DNA from: Nitrosopumilaceae archaeon | GTDB lineage: Archaea > Thermoproteota > Nitrososphaeria > Nitrososphaerales > Nitrosopumilaceae | Length of the DNA stretch: 18,264 nt | Direction of reading: 5' to 3' | Assembly (NCBI GenBank): GCA_007571225.1 | Contig: RKRU01000146.1 | Coordinates: 1 to 18,264 of the forward strand | In this document: positions 5,779 to 13,333 of the stretch, one piece after another | How the letters are laid out: each line of letters begins with the position of its first letter | How positions within the stretch are numbered: the stretch's first letter is position 1 | Program-made: the position numbers and the translations under genes | The notes under the pieces: model-generated | Told to the model about the DNA's origin: nothing | What the model saw: only the letters and a program-made list of their open reading frames with translations | Database searches by the model: none

Positions 5779-7195
5779 GTAGAGCCCCCAGACGCGGCAT
5801 GACGACTTCAACCTGTTCCCTTACAAGCTGTGTATAGTAGTTGATCAGTATGTCCACCATGAGAAGTATACCTATGCCTGAGCCGAAGACCCCTAGTACG
5901 TCTGAGACGCCTGCTAGTAGTCCGAGTATTATGGAGCCAATTATTGTAACTGATGGAATGTACTTGTTGAGAAGCGCCTCTATGGGCTTGTTTGAGCGAC
6001 GGAAGCCGGGTATCTGTACGTCCGCATCCAACAGGTTCTGCGCTGCGCTCTTCGGCGACAGTCCTCCAAGCTCCACCCAGAGCTTGCCAAACACGACGAC
6101 TATACCGATCATAAACAGTACATAACCCACCGCGCGCGACGGGTCGAGCGCGGCAATCTCCAATCCCCTAGGTGGTGTGACGTAGTATATGAGCCCCCCT
6201 ATGGGATTTGACGGGTTGGTGGGATCAAACTGCGCTATCAAGTTCATAAAGAAGTTGTTGTTGCGCGGGTTGAAGTTTGCCCATAACATCTGGAAGACGA
6301 ATATGGCGTTTGCCGTCAGTGCAGATGCTAGTATGACTGGTATGTTGGAGACATACATCATCTTTATCGGATAGACTGCAGCGAATCCCCTGTATCTAGT
6401 CGATACTATGGGTATCTCGATCTTCATGCCCTGTGTAAAGACCAGTATGAGTAGCACACCTCCGGTCAGGCAGAGGCTGAACACGCTTGGCAGCTGGGCG
6501 CCCCTGAATATCACGTTTGAGAGATCGCCTGCCATAAATGACTGTACTATGTATGGTATGATCCCTACCGTGCCGCCGTCCTGCGCGGCCATCGGACTGA
6601 ACATGCTCCAGAGTATCTGCTGCGCCACGCCTGCCATGATGAACAGGCTGATTCCGCTTCCAAGCCCCCATCCTTTCTGTATAAGCTCGTCTAGGAACAT
6701 AATAATGACAGAAGCCGCCATAAGCTGCCCTATCATAATGTACAGTACCGACGGGTCGGTGAGCGTGGGCCCATACACTGCTATACCATATACAATGGAC
6801 TCTGCCACGATTATGACGTACGTTACGAGCTTGGTTGCAGTCTGGAATATGCCGCGCTCCTCTGGCTTCTTAAAGTCAAACTTTAGCATCTCAGAACCGC
6901 GGAGAAGCTGCATGAGCAGACCTGCGGTAACTATCGGTCCTATTCCCAGCTCCACAAGTGTTCCCTGCTGGGACGCAAAGATGACTCTGGCAAAGGCCAG
7001 AAAGTCAAACTCCGGTGTAGTGGCCCCAAACAGTGGCGTCTGCCCCATGACCATGTAGATGAGCAGCGCCACGCCGCACCAGAGCAGCCGAGTCTGTAGT
7101 GTCAGTTTCTTCTTTGGTTTTGGGACCTGTGGCAGGTAGGGTTCTGCCTTGAAGACCACGCGACGCAGCATCGTGGTGAGGCTGCCCTCAGCCAT
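5765..7195 (-). CDS. secY: Protein translocase subunit SecY (Sec61 alpha)
   Basis: Pore subunit of the Sec translocon in the cytoplasmic membrane. It has 476 residues, normal for archaeal SecY, with about ten hydrophobic segments. The first, TRLLWCGVALLIYMVMGQTPLFG, is followed by the plug region and VELGIGPIVTAGLLMQLLRGSEM. Later, GWGLGSGISLFIMAGVAQQ and the cytoplasmic loop VSTRYRGFAAVYPIKMMY are family signatures. Near the C-terminus GGLSPKSAAQNLLDADVQIPGFRRS precedes the last helices. The ATG overlaps the uL15 stop by 8 bases, so it is translated from the ribosomal-protein mRNA as in other archaea. Confidence 0.97.
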   Translation of the reverse strand: MAEGSLTTMLRRVVFKAEPYLPQVPKPKKKLTLQTRLLWCGVALLIYMVMGQTPLFGATTPEFDFLAFARVIFASQQGTLVELGIGPIVTAGLLMQLLRGSEMLKFDFKKPEERGIFQTATKLVTYVIIVAESIVYGIAVYGPTLTDPSVLYIMIGQLMAASVIIMFLDELIQKGWGLGSGISLFIMAGVAQQILWSMFSPMAAQDGGTVGIIPYIVQSFMAGDLSNVIFRGAQLPSVFSLCLTGGVLLILVFTQGMKIEIPIVSTRYRGFAAVYPIKMMYVSNIPVILASALTANAIFVFQMLWANFNPRNNNFFMNLIAQFDPTNPSNPIGGLIYYVTPPRGLEIAALDPSRAVGYVLFMIGIVVVFGKLWVELGGLSPKSAAQNLLDADVQIPGFRRSNKPIEALLNKYIPSVTIIGSIILGLLAGVSDVLGVFGSGIGILLMVDILINYYTQLVREQVEVVMPRLGALLGRK

Positions 7196-7625
7196 TTGTC
7201 GTGAGCACCTCCCCGCCTGCCGCCTTTATCTGCTCTTCTGCCGATGCGGCAAGCTTGGGAACTTTGACTATGTAGGCCTGAGTCAGCTTTCCACCCCCAA
7301 GCAGCTTCTGGTATCCTGCTGCCTGCAGGTCTACGATGGTCCTCTGGTCATCTCCCTCCTCTTGTGCCCTGCCGTACTTTACTGCAAGGTCGTCTATGTC
7401 GCGTATGGAGGCCCATCTCTTGGTGATGTTTGGATGTGGCGGCTTTGATGCATTGTGGCCGTAGTGGTCTGGATGATACTTTAGCATGCTGCTGTAGTGG
7501 TGCTTTAACATGCCGGTCACCCCAAGGCCACCTTGGTGTCCGCTGGCTCTGTGCTGGCCGACCTGGCCCCATCCCATATGTCTGCCGCCCCTGAGCCTTC
7601 TGGTCTTTCTAAGTCTGGTGGCCAT
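7188..7625 (-). CDS. rpl15: Large subunit ribosomal protein uL15
   Basis: Structural protein of the 50S subunit. The 145 residues have the basic, Gly-rich N-terminus of the family, TRRLRGGRHMGWGQVGQHR with SGHQGGLG, and a C-terminal fold with KLLGGGKLTQAYIVKVPKLAASAEEQIKAAGGEV. The start ATG shares one base with the uL30 stop (TAATG at 7623-7627), and the stop overlaps secY. It belongs to the spc-type operon. Confidence 0.96.
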   Translation of the reverse strand: MATRLRKTRRLRGGRHMGWGQVGQHRASGHQGGLGVTGMLKHHYSSMLKYHPDHYGHNASKPPHPNITKRWASIRDIDDLAVKYGRAQEEGDDQRTIVDLQAAGYQKLLGGGKLTQAYIVKVPKLAASAEEQIKAAGGEVLTTNG

Positions 7626-8098
7626 TATACACTCATCATCCTCCTCACGATCTCACCGAGATCCTTGTTGTATCCTAGTATGCCCTTTTGGCCGTACAGC
7701 CTCTTGGTACTGCGCTTGAATCCGTGCCTAGGCGGTGCAAGGGCAAACCATGGCTTGAGCGATTTTATCTTTGAGAGTGTGGCACTGCCGCTGCTCAGGG
7801 ATTTTGCCAGCTGTGTTATATCTTCGAATCCCATGCCGGCAAGATCCTCTTGTGTTATCCTTTTGTAGCCGGGGCCCCTAGCCTTCTTCTCGAGTATCTC
7901 TGCTGCTAGTTTCGGATCGAGATCGGTCCATGCTACATAGTGCTTTATCTTGTTGAGCATGCCGCGGGTGTTCTCCTTTACTGGAAGAATCGTCGCCCGG
8001 TATTTTTTGTCCAGCTTCATCAGCGACATTGTATATGATGCCCAGTAGGGTACGTCTGCTTGTCCCTTTATTCTCACTACTAGATACGCGCTTGCCAT
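7625..8098 (-). CDS. rpl30: Large subunit ribosomal protein uL30
   Basis: Archaeal/eukaryal-length uL30 (157 residues; bacterial L30 has about 60). The N-terminal core AYLVVRIKGQADVPYWASYTMSLMKLDKKYRATILP is the conserved ferredoxin-like part. The archaeal C-terminal extension ends with FALAPPRHGFKRSTKRLYGQKGILGYNKDLGEIVRRM. The start lies 7 bp after the uS5 stop. Confidence 0.96.
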   Translation of the reverse strand: MASAYLVVRIKGQADVPYWASYTMSLMKLDKKYRATILPVKENTRGMLNKIKHYVAWTDLDPKLAAEILEKKARGPGYKRITQEDLAGMGFEDITQLAKSLSSGSATLSKIKSLKPWFALAPPRHGFKRSTKRLYGQKGILGYNKDLGEIVRRMMSV

Positions 8099-8105
8099 CT
8101 TATCA

Positions 8106-8807
8106 TCAACCCTGGCTGAACGTCTGTCTGAGGCAGTCTAGTATGGCCTTTGAGGTGGAGTTCATCGTGGGAGTGGATCCCTTTGCAGTGGTCCATGCAT
8201 CCTTCAGTCCTGCAAGCTCAAGCAGGCGCTTTATCTTGCCGCCTGCGACCAGTCCGAGTCCGCGGGGAGCTGGTATGATCTCTATGGTGACGCTTCCGCC
8301 CTTGCCCCGTACCTTAAATGGGACGGAGTGTTTCTGATCGCACCTGCACTCCCAGCTGCCGCATCCCATCTTGATAGGACTGACATTCAGGTATGCCTGG
8401 TTTGTTGCCTTTTCTATTGCAATCCTCATCTGTTTTGACTTGCCCTGGCCGATACCCAAGTAGCCGTTCTCGTTGCCTGCGGCTACTATAGCCTTGAACC
8501 TAGTGGACTGGCCGTTTGATGTCATCTTTTGAATTATTCCCACATCAACTACCTCAGTCTTGAGGTCCTGTAACAGCTTCTTGATTATGCCCACTTCCTG
8601 TATGCGACTGCCTGACTCTATTATCTCCTCAAGTGATGTTATGCTTCCAGAGTGGACTTTCTTTCCCAGTATGGTCTTTGGTACCCATACCTCCTCTTCT
8701 GCATCCCTTCGCGGACGTCTTGCCGGGCGGTCGCCTCTGCTACCGCCGCCGCTGTTTCTGTAGCCGCCCCTGCCTCCTCTGGACTCTGGTGAAGACTGTT
8801 TCATCAT
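8106..8807 (-). CDS. rps5: Small subunit ribosomal protein uS5
   Basis: 30S protein important for decoding accuracy. Of the 233 residues, the first 40 are a Gly/Arg/Ser-rich, probably disordered extension (SRGGRGGYRNSGGGSRGDR, then PARRPRRDAEEE). The RNA-binding domain follows (about 85-150, FKAIVAAGNENGYLGIGQGK), then the C-terminal domain with GCGSWECRCDQKHSVPFKVRGKGGSV and APRGLGLVAGGKIKRLLELAG. The CGxxxCxC cluster seen here recurs in archaeal/eukaryal uS5. The start overlaps the uL18 stop by 4 bases. Confidence 0.96.
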   Translation of the reverse strand: MMKQSSPESRGGRGGYRNSGGGSRGDRPARRPRRDAEEEVWVPKTILGKKVHSGSITSLEEIIESGSRIQEVGIIKKLLQDLKTEVVDVGIIQKMTSNGQSTRFKAIVAAGNENGYLGIGQGKSKQMRIAIEKATNQAYLNVSPIKMGCGSWECRCDQKHSVPFKVRGKGGSVTIEIIPAPRGLGLVAGGKIKRLLELAGLKDAWTTAKGSTPTMNSTSKAILDCLRQTFSQG

Positions 8808-9289
8808 AATGCATCACCTCTGTCTATTGCTGCCCTCGTCTCTGTAACCTCGTTTTTGACAGTAAGATGATCCCCGTTTATTCTGTCATCTGGGGGGAAG
8901 GTCTCGTCGTCTGAGGGTACGCTCATGCCCGCATCGATCACTCCCTTGAGCGCCCCTGCCATCCTCTGGGTGTATTTTCTGGTGCCAGTATACAGGATGG
9001 CATCTCTTGTTCCCATATTTACGGCCTTCTTGCCTGCCATGTATCCTGTAAGGTATGCAGCAGGAATGCTCTTCCTAGATCCCTTCCATCCCTGATGGAC
9101 TAGGTGTCTGGAATGCGCAGATGCAATGACGCTGTCGCCGGTCATGCCGGGTTTTAGAATCTGGACCTGTACATTCTCATTTGTAATGTTTACCGTGATA
9201 AAGTTGTGCCTGCCCGTGAGCATGGTGGCGCGCCTCTTGTAGTTGGTTTTTTCCTCTCTTAACCGGCGCAGTATTTTGGAGTGTGCCAA
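8804..9289 (-). CDS. rpl18: Large subunit ribosomal protein uL18
   Basis: 5S rRNA-binding protein of the 50S subunit. The 161 residues contain RRLREEKTNYKRRATMLTGR, the archaeal/eukaryal N-terminal signature, then VQILKPGMTGDSVIASAHSR, AYLTGYMAGKKA and LYTGTRKYTQRMAGALKGVIDAG. The acidic C-terminal tail is typical of archaeal forms. The start is TTG at 9287-9289; an AGGTTGA-like site lies about 8 bases upstream. It is the first gene of this string inside the window; the usual upstream operon genes (uL6, eL32, eL19) are not adjacent, so the operon is split here. Confidence 0.95.
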   Translation of the reverse strand: MAHSKILRRLREEKTNYKRRATMLTGRHNFITVNITNENVQVQILKPGMTGDSVIASAHSRHLVHQGWKGSRKSIPAAYLTGYMAGKKAVNMGTRDAILYTGTRKYTQRMAGALKGVIDAGMSVPSDDETFPPDDRINGDHLTVKNEVTETRAAIDRGDAL

Positions 9290-9304
9290 TAGAAATCAAC
9301 CTGA

Positions 9305-9350
9305 AATTGGATTTATATACGTAAGGGGTCAAATATATGAATATATTAAA
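9305..9350 (-). promoter_or_regulatory. AT-rich promoter region of the uL18 operon
   Basis: The gap upstream of uL18 holds two TATA-like stretches: TTTATATA at 9312-9319 and an AATATATTCATATATTT-like tract at about 9331-9347. From the nearer box transcription would start at about the TTG itself (leaderless); from the further one it would start around 9306 and keep the AGGTTGA ribosome site. Because the start is TTG, the second reading seems more likely. Assigned by position only. The rest of 9290-9457 shows no gene. Confidence 0.45.
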
Positions 9351-9457
9351 ATTGCACCGTACTATAGATGCGCAGTAAGCCGCGCACATGGCCCGTCTCT
9401 TGGTTTATGGTGTGCAGCGTAAATGGCATGGCGGTGGCGGTGGCGGCCTTGGCGCGC

Positions 9458-10375
9458 CTATCTTGCAATTAGGGCCTCTAGCAGGGCTTTTTGTGCATGG
9501 AGACGGTTTTCTGCCTCGTCCCATACGACTGATGACGGGCCGTCTATGACCTGCGCGGTCACCTCCTCCCCGCGCTTGGCGGGTAGACAGTGCATGAATA
9601 TTGCATCTGTGTCTGCTGCATCCATGATCTCTTGGCCGACTTGATATCTTGGGAGAAAGAATTCCGTACGTTTTGTGCCCTTGTTGTTGTGTATGGACGA
9701 GTATGTGTCTGTCATTATGACATCGGCATCTGTGGCCGCTACCATGGGATCCGTTGTGAGCGTTACATCTATGTTTCTCTGTGCCCTGCTTACGGTTGTA
9801 TCATCGGGCTCAAACCCCTTGGGGGTGGCAACTGCAATGGCATGACCTGCTAGAGATGCTCCGATTATGGTGGAGTTACAGACATTGTTGCCGTCCCCTA
9901 TCCATGCTATCTTTAACCTGCCTGCCGTGCTTTGTTTTTCGGCGATTGTCATGAAATCAGCCAGGGTCTGGCACGGGTGAAACGTATTGGAGAGGCCGTT
10001 TATTACCGGTATGGTTGAGTGCTCGGCCAGCATCTCCACTGTTTTGTGTTCATAGACTCGGGCCATTATACAGTCTGCATACCGGTCAAGCGTCCTTGCA
10101 GTATCCTCGATGCTCTCCCCCCTTGACAGCTGCATGTCGTTTGCAGATAGATTGATTGCATGGCCGCCCATCTGATACATGCCCGTCTCAAAACTTACCC
10201 GCGTTCTAGTTGATGGTTTTTGGAATATCATAACCATTGTCTTGCCCTTTAGCACATCTGACTGTTTGCCTGCCTTGAGTTCCGACTTTAGTGTTATGGC
10301 GTTTTGGATAAGTGATGTGAACTCTTCTGGGGTAAGTTCTGCCAGCGTAAGTATGTCCTTTGTCCCCAGTCTCAT
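9458..10375 (-). CDS. argF: Ornithine carbamoyltransferase
   Basis: Joins carbamoyl phosphate and ornithine to citrulline in arginine synthesis. The 305 residues include the carbamoyl-phosphate motif KPSTRTRVSFE (STRTR at 55-59), HPCQTLAD (133-136), the ornithine-domain stretch WIGDGNNVCNS (about 158-168) and the Cys loop FMHCLPAKRGEE (262-266). The usual D-x-W-x-S-M-G ornithine loop here reads DTYSSIH (223-229), so its last two positions differ from the canonical enzyme. The ATG overlaps the ftsY stop (ATGA), so it is the third gene of the prefoldin-ftsY operon. Ornithine carbamoyltransferase is the best call; a transcarbamylase with a modified amine substrate is possible. Confidence 0.9.
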   Translation of the reverse strand: MRLGTKDILTLAELTPEEFTSLIQNAITLKSELKAGKQSDVLKGKTMVMIFQKPSTRTRVSFETGMYQMGGHAINLSANDMQLSRGESIEDTARTLDRYADCIMARVYEHKTVEMLAEHSTIPVINGLSNTFHPCQTLADFMTIAEKQSTAGRLKIAWIGDGNNVCNSTIIGASLAGHAIAVATPKGFEPDDTTVSRAQRNIDVTLTTDPMVAATDADVIMTDTYSSIHNNKGTKRTEFFLPRYQVGQEIMDAADTDAIFMHCLPAKRGEEVTAQVIDGPSSVVWDEAENRLHAQKALLEALIAR

Positions 10376-12750
10376 TTTTTATCACGTTTCCTGAATAACC
10401 CAAACAGACCGCGTTTCTTTTTGGGTTTGTTGTCCTTGTCGGGCCGGCTTTCTTCTCTCTCTTGTCTGGCCGTGACGCCCTTTTCCTCATCTGTGCTTTT
10501 TTCTGCCTCTGTGGTTTTGATCCTTGGTGGTTCTTTTGCACCCTCGCCGGACATGCCGGCTTCCTTGATTGTCTCTTCTGCCTTGGCTGCCTGCTCCTGT
10601 CTGCCGTCTTTGATCCACGCCCTAATCTTTTCTGCTAGTGCGCCTGCTTCTACGTCGTTGCTTGGGGGAGGAATGTCAAACTGTTTTGAGTACACGGCTA
10701 TGTCTGCATCGTCAATTCCGTGGAATGGATCGTCTGGTAGATGTTGTTTTGTTCTCTCTCTTCTGTCCGGTGGCGGTGTTGACTGGGATGGCCGTTGTTC
10801 TGCCTCTTTCATATTGTCCGGTGGCGGTGTTGGCCGTTGTTCTGCCTGTTCGGGCTCTGGGGGCCGTGTCTCTACCACATTGCCCACTCTGGGCTCTGTC
10901 ATGTCGTCTGGTACTGGTTCTGTATGGATATCACTGGCAGTTTCTGCCGGTATTTCAGGTCCCGTAGCAGGTTCCTTTTCTTTTACATCCGTATCCACAT
11001 CTGTAACATCCTCAACCCTGACATCTGCTTCTACCTCCTCGGCCGTCTCTGTAGCATCCACAGCCGCCACACCTTCAACCCTAGCACCTACCTCCTCGGC
11101 CGTCTCTGTAGCATCCACATCTGTCACATCTTCAACCCTGACATCTGCTTCTACCTCCTCGGCCGTCTCTGCAGCATCCACAGCCGCCACACCTTCAACC
11201 CTAGCACCTACCTCCTCGGCCGTCTCTGCAGCATCCACAGCCGCCACACCTTCAACCCTAGTACCTACCTCCTCGGCCGTCTCTGCAGCATCCACAGCCG
11301 CCACACCTTCAACCCTAGCACCTACCTCCTCGGCCGTCTCTGCAGCATCCATATCTGTCACATCTTCAATACTGACATCTGCTTCTACCTCCTCGGCCGT
11401 CTCTGCAGCATCCACAGACTCCCCGACGATCTTCTCCTGCCTGCCGCCCCTGACCCACGCCCTAATCTTTTCTGCTAGTGCTCCTGCTTCTGCGTCGTTG
11501 CTTGGGGGAGGAATGTCAAACCGTTCTGAGTACACGGCTATGTCGGCATCGTCAATTCCGTGGAATGGATCATCTGGCATCTGCTGTTTTGTTCCCTCTC
11601 TTCTGTCCGGTGGCGGTGTTGGCTGGGATGGCCGCTGTTCTGCCCGTGCGGGTTCTGGGGGCCGTGTCTCTGCCACCCTACTCACTCTGGACTCTGTCAT
11701 GTCGTCTAGTACAGGTTCTACAGGGACATCACTGGCAGGTTCTGCTGGTATCTCCGTCTCTCGGATCTGTTCTTTGGATTCTGGCACCGCACTCTCTACA
11801 GTGTCCATCGTGGGGGCAGACTCCATCCATGTTTTTGTCACGTTATCCCCTCCAAATACGATGTCTAGGAATATCTGCTTGTCAAATTGTTTCAGATCCT
11901 GATATTCCTGGCCCACTCCAACATACAAGATGGGCGTGGATGTGACTTTGACTATGGACAGTGCGGCGCCGCCACGGGCGTCGGCATCGGCTTTTGTAAG
12001 TATGGATGCATCAAACTCTACATGCTCAAAGAATTCCCTAGCTTGGTTTACCGTATCGTTTCCTGCAAGCGAATCTCCTACGAATATCTTTATGTCTGGA
12101 TTTACAACCTTGGTAATCTTTGCGATCTGTTGCATGAGGTTCTTACTAGTCTGCATTCTGCCCGCAGTGTCTATCAATACGCAGTCTGTTCTGTGTGACT
12201 TTGCGTACAGTACAGCATCTCTAGCAACAGCGGCCGGGTCGGAGTTATAATTTTGTGCGACGAGCTTGACATTAAGCCGCTTTGTATGCTCTCTGAGCTG
12301 TTCTATGGCTCCTGCACGGAACGTATCTGATGCCGCTACTACCACAGAGTACTTTGCCCTTTGCAGCATGTGAACCATCTTTGCAAGTGACGTGGTCTTG
12401 CCCGTACCATTGATCCCTACAAACAGTATGAGAAATGGTTCCCCCATGACCTTTTTCTTATTTATTCTCTCCAAAAGATTGATCTGCCCTGCCTCATCAA
12501 ACAGGGAAGATATGCTGGCAACGAGGCTTGATTTTATAGTCTCACCAATCTTGGATTTCTCTACCTTGGTACCGACAAGATCTTTCTTCAGGCCGTCCTT
12601 TATAGTATCAATTACCTCGATTGCAACATCGGCCTCTAGTAGGGTGATCTCTAACTCAAAGAGCACATCATCAATATCTTTCTCGTTTAACTCCTTCTCC
12701 CCGATGCTCTTTGTTACGCTAGAGAACGCACTAAGCAGCTTGTCAAACAT
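10372..12750 (-). CDS. ftsY: Signal recognition particle receptor FtsY with long repetitive C-terminal extension
   Basis: Membrane-associated GTPase that receives ribosome-SRP complexes and hands them to SecY. The NG domain covers about residues 1-305: an N-domain four-helix part, then G1 GINGTGKTT (112-120), DTFRAGA (142-148), G3 DTAG (194-197), G4 TKAD (252-255) and GVGQEYQDL (278-286). Archaeal FtsY is usually about 300-400 residues and ends here. This one has 792: the extra half is Pro/Glu/Asp/Ala-rich and built from two copies of a ~105-residue module around seven DAAETAEEV units, and it ends in the basic tail PKKKRGLFGLFRKRDKK. In bacteria the acidic and membrane-binding parts lie at the N-terminus; here they appear at the C-terminus (inference). 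The start is 2 bp after the prefoldin stop. Confidence 0.93.
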   Translation of the reverse strand: MFDKLLSAFSSVTKSIGEKELNEKDIDDVLFELEITLLEADVAIEVIDTIKDGLKKDLVGTKVEKSKIGETIKSSLVASISSLFDEAGQINLLERINKKKVMGEPFLILFVGINGTGKTTSLAKMVHMLQRAKYSVVVAASDTFRAGAIEQLREHTKRLNVKLVAQNYNSDPAAVARDAVLYAKSHRTDCVLIDTAGRMQTSKNLMQQIAKITKVVNPDIKIFVGDSLAGNDTVNQAREFFEHVEFDASILTKADADARGGAALSIVKVTSTPILYVGVGQEYQDLKQFDKQIFLDIVFGGDNVTKTWMESAPTMDTVESAVPESKEQIRETEIPAEPASDVPVEPVLDDMTESRVSRVAETRPPEPARAEQRPSQPTPPPDRREGTKQQMPDDPFHGIDDADIAVYSERFDIPPPSNDAEAGALAEKIRAWVRGGRQEKIVGESVDAAETAEEVEADVSIEDVTDMDAAETAEEVGARVEGVAAVDAAETAEEVGTRVEGVAAVDAAETAEEVGARVEGVAAVDAAETAEEVEADVRVEDVTDVDATETAEEVGARVEGVAAVDATETAEEVEADVRVEDVTDVDTDVKEKEPATGPEIPAETASDIHTEPVPDDMTEPRVGNVVETRPPEPEQAEQRPTPPPDNMKEAEQRPSQSTPPPDRRERTKQHLPDDPFHGIDDADIAVYSKQFDIPPPSNDVEAGALAEKIRAWIKDGRQEQAAKAEETIKEAGMSGEGAKEPPRIKTTEAEKSTDEEKGVTARQEREESRPDKDNKPKKKRGLFGLFRKRDKK
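10591..10953 (-). repeat. FtsY large module, second copy (residues about 600-720)
   Basis: The second copy of the module begins IPAETASDIHTEPVPDDMTE and ends with EKIRAWIKDGRQEQ. It matches residues 334-440 but carries an insertion of about 17 residues around TPPPDNMKEA. Over 10621-10737 against 11461-11577 I count 6 differences in 117 bases, so the copies are close at the DNA level. Confidence 0.9.
10996..11412 (-). repeat. Seven-unit tandem repeat array in FtsY
   Basis: Codes for residues 447-585. There are two unit kinds: a 19-residue unit DAAETAEEVGARVEGVAAV (A) and a 21-residue unit DAAETAEEVEADVRVEDVTD plus V or M (B), in the order B A A A B A B. DNA units are 57 and 63 bp and nearly identical within each kind. 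The mixed order suggests unequal exchange of an ancestral A-B pair. Confidence 0.93.
11431..11751 (-). repeat. FtsY large module, first copy (residues about 334-440)
   Basis: Begins IPAEPASDVPVEPVLDDMTE, includes ETRPPEPARAEQRPS and the best-conserved block DDPFHGIDDADIAVYS with FDIPPPSND, and ends EKIRAWVRGGRQEK. The same block recurs in the second copy. The PFHGIDDADIAVYS...LAEKIRAW part could form a small folded unit, unlike the rest of the extension. Confidence 0.9.
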
Positions 12751-12752
12751 GA

Positions 12753-13172
12753 CTACCGTATTGTATCGGGTTTGGGTTGCATAATGTTGCCGAGCTGCGC
12801 ATGGACCTGTTCTAACTGCGCCATGGTATTCCTCCTTGCAGTGTCGTTGTCTGTTAATGCAACCGTAGCTTCCTTCATCCTCATCTCTAGGTAGTTCAGT
12901 GTGGCAGCAGCATCTTTCTCTATGGCAACTTCGGGACTTACTCTTAGTATTATCTTTTCAAACGAGATCTTTGCAGGCACAATCACACTTCCACCAATGT
13001 CCATCAAAACATCCGTCTTATCCTTGCCCTTGAGATTCTTTATGGCCTCAATGGCGTTTGTCAAGCTGATGATCAGGATTTTGAGCCTCTCTTGATTTTT
13101 TTCAATGTCTGAAATACGTCTGTCTAGTATGTTAAGTGCTGCTGACAGCTGTTGCGCCTGCTCCTCACTCAT
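12753..13172 (-). CDS. pfdA: Prefoldin alpha subunit
   Basis: Subunit of the hexameric prefoldin (GimC) chaperone, which hands unfolded proteins to the thermosome. The 139 residues have coiled-coil arms at both ends (about 1-45 and 90-135) around a beta core LMDIGGSVIVPAKISFEKIILRVSPEVAIEKD, as in archaeal alpha subunits. The ATG at 3170-3172 of the 13-kb part (13170-13172) lies about 26 bp after a TATA box, so the message is probably leaderless. Prefoldin alpha directly upstream of ftsY is a common archaeal arrangement. Confidence 0.93.
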   Translation of the reverse strand: MSEEQAQQLSAALNILDRRISDIEKNQERLKILIISLTNAIEAIKNLKGKDKTDVLMDIGGSVIVPAKISFEKIILRVSPEVAIEKDAAATLNYLEMRMKEATVALTDNDTARRNTMAQLEQVHAQLGNIMQPKPDTIR

Positions 13173-13194
13173 ACCTAGTAAATCACAATGGCTG

Positions 13195-13201
13195 TTATAA
13201 A
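13195..13201 (-). promoter_or_regulatory. TATA box of the pfdA-ftsY-argF operon
   Basis: On the minus strand the region reads GCGTTTATAACAG. The box TTTATAA is centred about 26 bp from the A of the pfdA ATG, the spacing seen for leaderless archaeal transcripts. No good ribosome site lies at the usual distance before the ATG. Confidence 0.55.
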
Positions 13202-13302
13202 CGCATTCTGAAATTAAGTGAATATATTAAAGATGTTTGAATCCGTGTTTGGCAGATTATAATCGGATGTATGTTCTATGAAACGGCGCGCCCTGAGTTT
13301 GC

Positions 13303-13322
13303 GCAAATTGAAAAATAAAGAA
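13303..13322 (-). terminator. T-rich terminator after superoxide dismutase
   Basis: Just past the sod stop the minus strand reads CTTTATTTTTCAATTT. Archaeal RNA polymerase stops at such T-rich stretches without needing a hairpin. It lies between the convergently ordered units and upstream of the pfdA promoter. Confidence 0.5.
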
Positions 13323-13333
13323 TCGGTGTGTGG

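Noticed and set aside
5779..5811. Longer adenylate kinase start at 5811
   Set aside because: The extra residues are secY coding sequence read in another frame, and the TTG at 5778 gives the normal length directly before the P-loop.
9449..9456. GGCGCGCC palindrome, also near 13284
   Set aside because: Eight-base palindromes are expected by chance in GC-rich DNA, and neither copy is linked to other structure.
10421..11902. 493-codon plus-strand open frame opposite ftsY
   Set aside because: It is the antisense shadow of the repetitive ftsY extension. Its Ser/Thr/Ala-rich repeats follow from the codon pattern of the DAAETAEEV units, while the minus strand has clear GTPase motifs in the same continuous frame.
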